A DNA stretch of 64,000 nucleotides, taken from Irpex lacteus (lineage: Eukaryota > Basidiomycota > Agaricomycetes > Polyporales > Irpicaceae). The stretch spans positions 1,488,001 through 1,552,000 of the forward strand of contig MQVO02000002.1 of NCBI GenBank assembly GCA_001986395.2. Direction: 5' to 3'. The notes under the pieces are model-generated. The model was not told the DNA's origin, ran no database searches, and was given only the letters and a program-made list of their open reading frames with translations. Positions 60,153 through 64,000 of the stretch are shown one piece after another. Every line of letters starts with the position of its first letter. The stretch's first letter is position 1. A program made the translations under genes and the position numbers.

Positions 60153-61526
60153 ACCAAAACATTACTCCTCCACCAAGAGGGGGGCATTTCAACTCCTTCC
60201 CTCGGCGTATGGGCCTGGTTCCACACGCATTCTTATTTCATCTATAGTACCCGCACATCCTCATCGTTGATACTGCTCCACAATGCTCTGCTTTGTTTCC
60301 GTCATTGCGTCGCTATCGTAGCACCTGCTATCCTGTCTAGTTTCATACCCACCTCGCTTTCCGACCAGACTCGGGAAAGCGCGGCCGTCTGTCCGATACG
60401 TCTTCTCCCTTTTTGCGAAACTTGTATTCAAATACTGTTAATGGTAATCTTGTTCACAGGCCATTTCGCACACTCCGGTACGAGCGGCATAACTCAAGTG
60501 CAGCGTGCACGATGCGCACATCGCTCGCATTTTCGCGTTGCAGCTTTCTCAGTCAGCCACGCCACCCAGTAGCGAGACCACGCGTATGTCTGTCATATGT
60601 GGCGACAGGGACGGACGGGCGAGAACAAGATTGCAGGGCCTTGTTCCCCCAAAGTGGTTTGACTCTAGAAAAAAATTGCGTTCTGTTAGGCTCTCATCGG
60701 TATTTCCTTTCAAGTTCTATTATGCAGTGCGGCGTTCGGATCGTTCCGACCTACCGAAACGCCTTTGCGCTAACTGCAGGTCTCTCGCAGATTGCCAGTC
60801 TCGTGGATACTAGATTGAATATATGATTTCATCAGCGCGAGCCTGACCGTTAGAGTATCGTGCTTTTTATTTCTCTGTTTGAAAACAGCGGCGTTGCGTT
60901 GATTTGTGCGCACCCGCGGAATGAACAGAATACAGCTTCCTCAAAGGTAGGTACGTCCGGCATAGTTGGCCGTAAAATTTGCGGTATAGAGTCCATTGGT
61001 ACACACATCGATATCGAAGGATGCTAAGCAAGCTATTAATCCGACTGAGTTCAGTACATAGAGCGGTACTAAAAGAGCAATAGCGGGTTCAGAGCAAGAT
61101 GAGTTCCTGACGATATGCGAACCCGCCAATGGCCGACATGCCGATTACGGTGTCTTAACGCTTCTTTGCCAACTAAGGGATTTGTGGCCCAATGAACGCC
61201 CCATGGTAGGTGGTGCTCGTGAGAACATACGATAGATCACATTCCGAACAGTGGTCTATCCGCGGACTCCAACGCGTGCGTGCCTGGGGAGTGGCCGATA
61301 CGCCCAAAACATCCTTCTGTCTTGTAACTGCCCGTGGCCATTCCAGATAGCACGGCCATAGCATTGACGACGTACCTTGGCCCATCGTTGAAGTACGTGA
61401 AAGGCCCTAGCGGCGGCCACAACTATGGCCATTGTGCGCAAAGGTATAAGGCTTGAGCGCGGTACGTAGGCGGAATTCATCAACCTCCCTCCATCTTACC
61501 CTGTACACGCACTAAAGTCAATTGCA
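60153..61526. other. intergenic
   Basis: bZIP 3' region and upstream of the transaldolase-like gene. No gene seen; open frames are unremarkable. Confidence 0.4.
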
Positions 61527-63392
61527 ATGTCAAAGAAAGCATCGGACAAAGCGACTAACTCCCCGAACTTAAGCGCCACGCATATGACGTCTGGCGACCA
61601 GGATGTGAAGCACGCTCCACCACAGCGACTCGAAGTGGACGAGCCCGTGACCGAACAGCAGCTCGCGAAACTTGTCGATTGGATGAGGACGGCGAACAGT
61701 CCGCTGCTCTTGGGCGACCGAGAGAACCAAACAGCGCGGAACCGCTCATTGAATGATGGGAGACCCTTGAAGTGCCGAGACAGCGTGTGGGACACGGTAC
61801 GCCGGAGCGGCACAGCCATTGTCGCACAGACAGTCAATTTCGATGGTTCGTCTTCTGCGTGGTTCTTTCCGGACCGGAAGTTGCATATCTTGCTGTGGCT
61901 CATGCGAATACCGTTCTGTTTCCTAGTGTTGACAGGATTGCCTTTCGCGAGCACCATGCTCGACACGGCGAGCGCGGTTCAAGGCTTGTCGATCCGAGAG
62001 ACGGCGTTCTACGCATGGGTAGCGGTCAGGCGTACGCTGGATAACCACAGGTGCGGATACTTTGCATTTCACATGAGAAACCGAAGACTCATGTGCCGGA
62101 CCAAAAAGTCTACAGAACCTCGATGTCAACGCAGCCACCATTGAGGCTGCAGAATTATATGTACGCACCTATATGTGTTCTCCCGAGATTAAGCTCTCAT
62201 CGCTGACTTTTGTCCGCGGTACTATAGCTCGTACAGTTGAGCGTGGCACTCATGAATACAGTGCCAGGTCACCACTTTATCTTCCTAGACCCACACTTCG
62301 GCTCTTCAGAAGACATCGTGTCTCATGCGCTACGTATGGTCGGGCAATACGAGAGTCATGAGATGGATCGAAAGCGTCTCGTCGTCTCTGTAAGTCCAGA
62401 GGTGGTTTGCGAGAGGAATTGCGGTTGAATTCTCGTGCAGATACCGGCATCCGAGGAAGGTATAGTTGCAGCTCAGATCTTAGAGAAGGAGCATGATGTA
62501 GCAACCAATTTGTGCTTTGTATCGGGTTTTTTCCATGCCGTCGTTTGCATTGAAGCAGGAGCAAGTTTTATAACGTTCTCCTGCAGATTGGTGAGCGCGT
62601 CAGCATATACTATCGCGTGTAGGTTCGATAGCTAAAATAGGAGGTCAACAGATGGACACAATTCACGAACAACAGCAGAAATCTGACAGGTTCAAGTTCA
62701 GGAAGCGGTCATCGCAACAGTCACTTGGATGGCAGTGGCTCTCAGAAATCCAGGCAACCGCTGAATACTTGACCCTCAATCACTGCAAAACAAGATCAAT
62801 ACTCGCTGATATGTGTGGGGTAAGCACATTTACCGTCTCAATTGTCGTTCAGTCATGGTGAACGAATGGGCTCGTCCAACAGAAATTTGCCCCAGAATTG
62901 CTTGGTGACACCAATAGCATCTGTATCAGGGATAAATTCGAGCTTGAGCGACTTGATCTACGGTCAACGGTTTGTTCAGGTGACTCGGTCCTGTCTTTTC
63001 AGGCACGGCAGATGAAGTACCCAACAACGTTCCTTACCCAAGGCAAAGGGTTTCTTCCATCTGCTGACGAACAAACACGGCTTAGGGCAAGCGCGATATT
63101 GCGCCACGGTGTTGCTGCAATGAGGCAGGCCGCAAAGGACCTGAACAGAGGCGTGAAAACCGAGATTTTGAAATACGTCCGGCTCCAACAATTGGATGCC
63201 ACAAGCCTGGCTGCCATGTACGAAGAGGAAGTGCATGCGGAGCGTGTATCGCATGACAACAGCCTACCCCCGCGTTTTCTGGGTGGACACGACCGTCCGG
63301 GAAAGTCAAACCCTAGAGCTGATCATGTTGGCTACAGAATAGCTCAGATACAGTGGGACAAACCGTACCAGTCGACGTATCCGGTTTCCTGA
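61527..63392 (+). CDS. transaldolase-fold protein apparently lacking catalytic residues
   Basis: Transaldolase-family layout across about eight exons. Start MSKKASDKATNS at 61527; WDTVRRSGTAIVAQTVNFD aligns with the first strand (TxVVADTGDF). LVQLSVALMNTVPGHHFIFL and DPHFGSS align with the PGRVSTEVDARLSFD block. RKRLVVS-IPASEEGIVAAQ aligns with RILIKLASTWQGI, and ILEKEHDVATNLCF with the NCNLTLLF strand. Then come IEAGASFITFSCRL, IQATAEYLTLNHCKTRSILA and KFAPELLGD, and a C-terminal exon ending STYPVS. In these alignments the E. coli TalB catalytic Asp17, Glu96 and Lys132 positions are Gln, Phe and Ser. Exon borders in 61840-62160 are not settled. Confidence 0.6.
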
Positions 63393-64000
63393 ATCGTGTA
63401 CAAGGCAAGGGCGTTGCGTAGACTCCAGAGATATCCCGTTATTGATGCAGAATCTCGTCCCGATAGACCCGCGAGGTAGAATGGAGAACGACAGCTTTTC
63501 GCGCCACCGCAAGAAGTCCGTCGACCGGCGAGGAAAAATCGCCAGGGACCCCCCAGGAACACACGCGCTATGCTCTTGGACAAGACCCTTTTCCTGGTAG
63601 TGATATCCGCGAGTAACACAAAATGGCATGCCAATGCCGAGAATGTTGGTGCATTCTACATATTTGCACGTACATAGCTCGGACACCTTGCTGTGGTAAG
63701 AGAAGAAGAAGAAACGTTGAGGGGATCTCACGGTTATATACTTGCGCCGTACGGTAGAATTATAATCTCGTACCAATCTGAATAATTGTTGCGGTTAGTA
63801 GCTCAGAAGGAGCACAAGTCAGTGCTAACAGAGCAGACGGGACACTCCGCAAAAGCTATCCGCACGCCACACGGGTGACTACAGAGAAGTCACATTCTGT
63901 GCGGTGAGGCTGTGACACGGAAATGTATCTGAAAGGATCGCTCTGCAGAATATCGCGTTCAACGATCCCATAGAATGGCGATGGCAACGTGGGCAGTGGC
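63393..64000. other. intergenic to window end
   Basis: No gene recognised in the last 600 nt. The minus-strand frames at 63306-63776 show no family features. Confidence 0.35.

Overview
The window is fungal nuclear DNA from a mushroom-forming basidiomycete (Agaricomycetes). The signs are genes packed on both strands, many 45-65 nt GT-AG introns, and families typical of the group: BTB/POZ and F-box proteins, a UstYa-like oxidase, CAP59-type and SGNH 'capsular associated' proteins, NoxA, a CFEM protein and a probable CaaX mating-pheromone precursor. Gene models were spliced by eye; function calls rest on recognised motifs.

Layout. 0-8 kb: 3' part of a B-type cyclin (+), SWC5/BCNT chromatin factor (+), and a roughly 20-exon nitrate reductase (-). 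8.4-15.7 kb: four paralogous medium-chain NADP-dependent reductases (PTGR/alkenal reductase type), two on + facing two on -. 16-24 kb: BTB protein (-), a gene-poor gap, PTPA phosphatase activator (-), F-box-like protein (+), UstYa-like protein (-). 24.7-29.4 kb: divergent pair of an SGNH-hydrolase 'capsular associated' gene (-) and a CAP59/CMT1-type mannosyltransferase (+). 29.8-39.9 kb: RPL31 (-), CFEM GPI protein (+), F-box-like (+), four-TM protein (-), RPL34 (+), HAD phosphatase (+). 40.7 kb: a 38-aa CaaX pheromone-like precursor (-). 42.6-49.2 kb: NOP53 (+), CSN1 (-), GH28 pectinase with an in-frame stop (+). 49.9-54.6 kb: NADPH oxidase A (+), GNAT acetyltransferase (+). 54.6-64 kb: mostly non-coding-looking DNA, one unresolved gene on -, a bZIP factor (+), and a transaldolase-fold gene that appears to lack the catalytic residues (+).

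Two general points. Otherwise conserved genes (RPL31, NoxA, CAP59-like, SGNH, BTB, one reductase) each need one or more single missing bases restored to read through. Because this includes an essential ribosomal protein, the simplest reading is residual assembly deletions rather than pseudogenes. The most novel items are the short pheromone-like gene at 40.7 kb and the apparent transaldolase pseudoenzyme at 61.5-63.4 kb.
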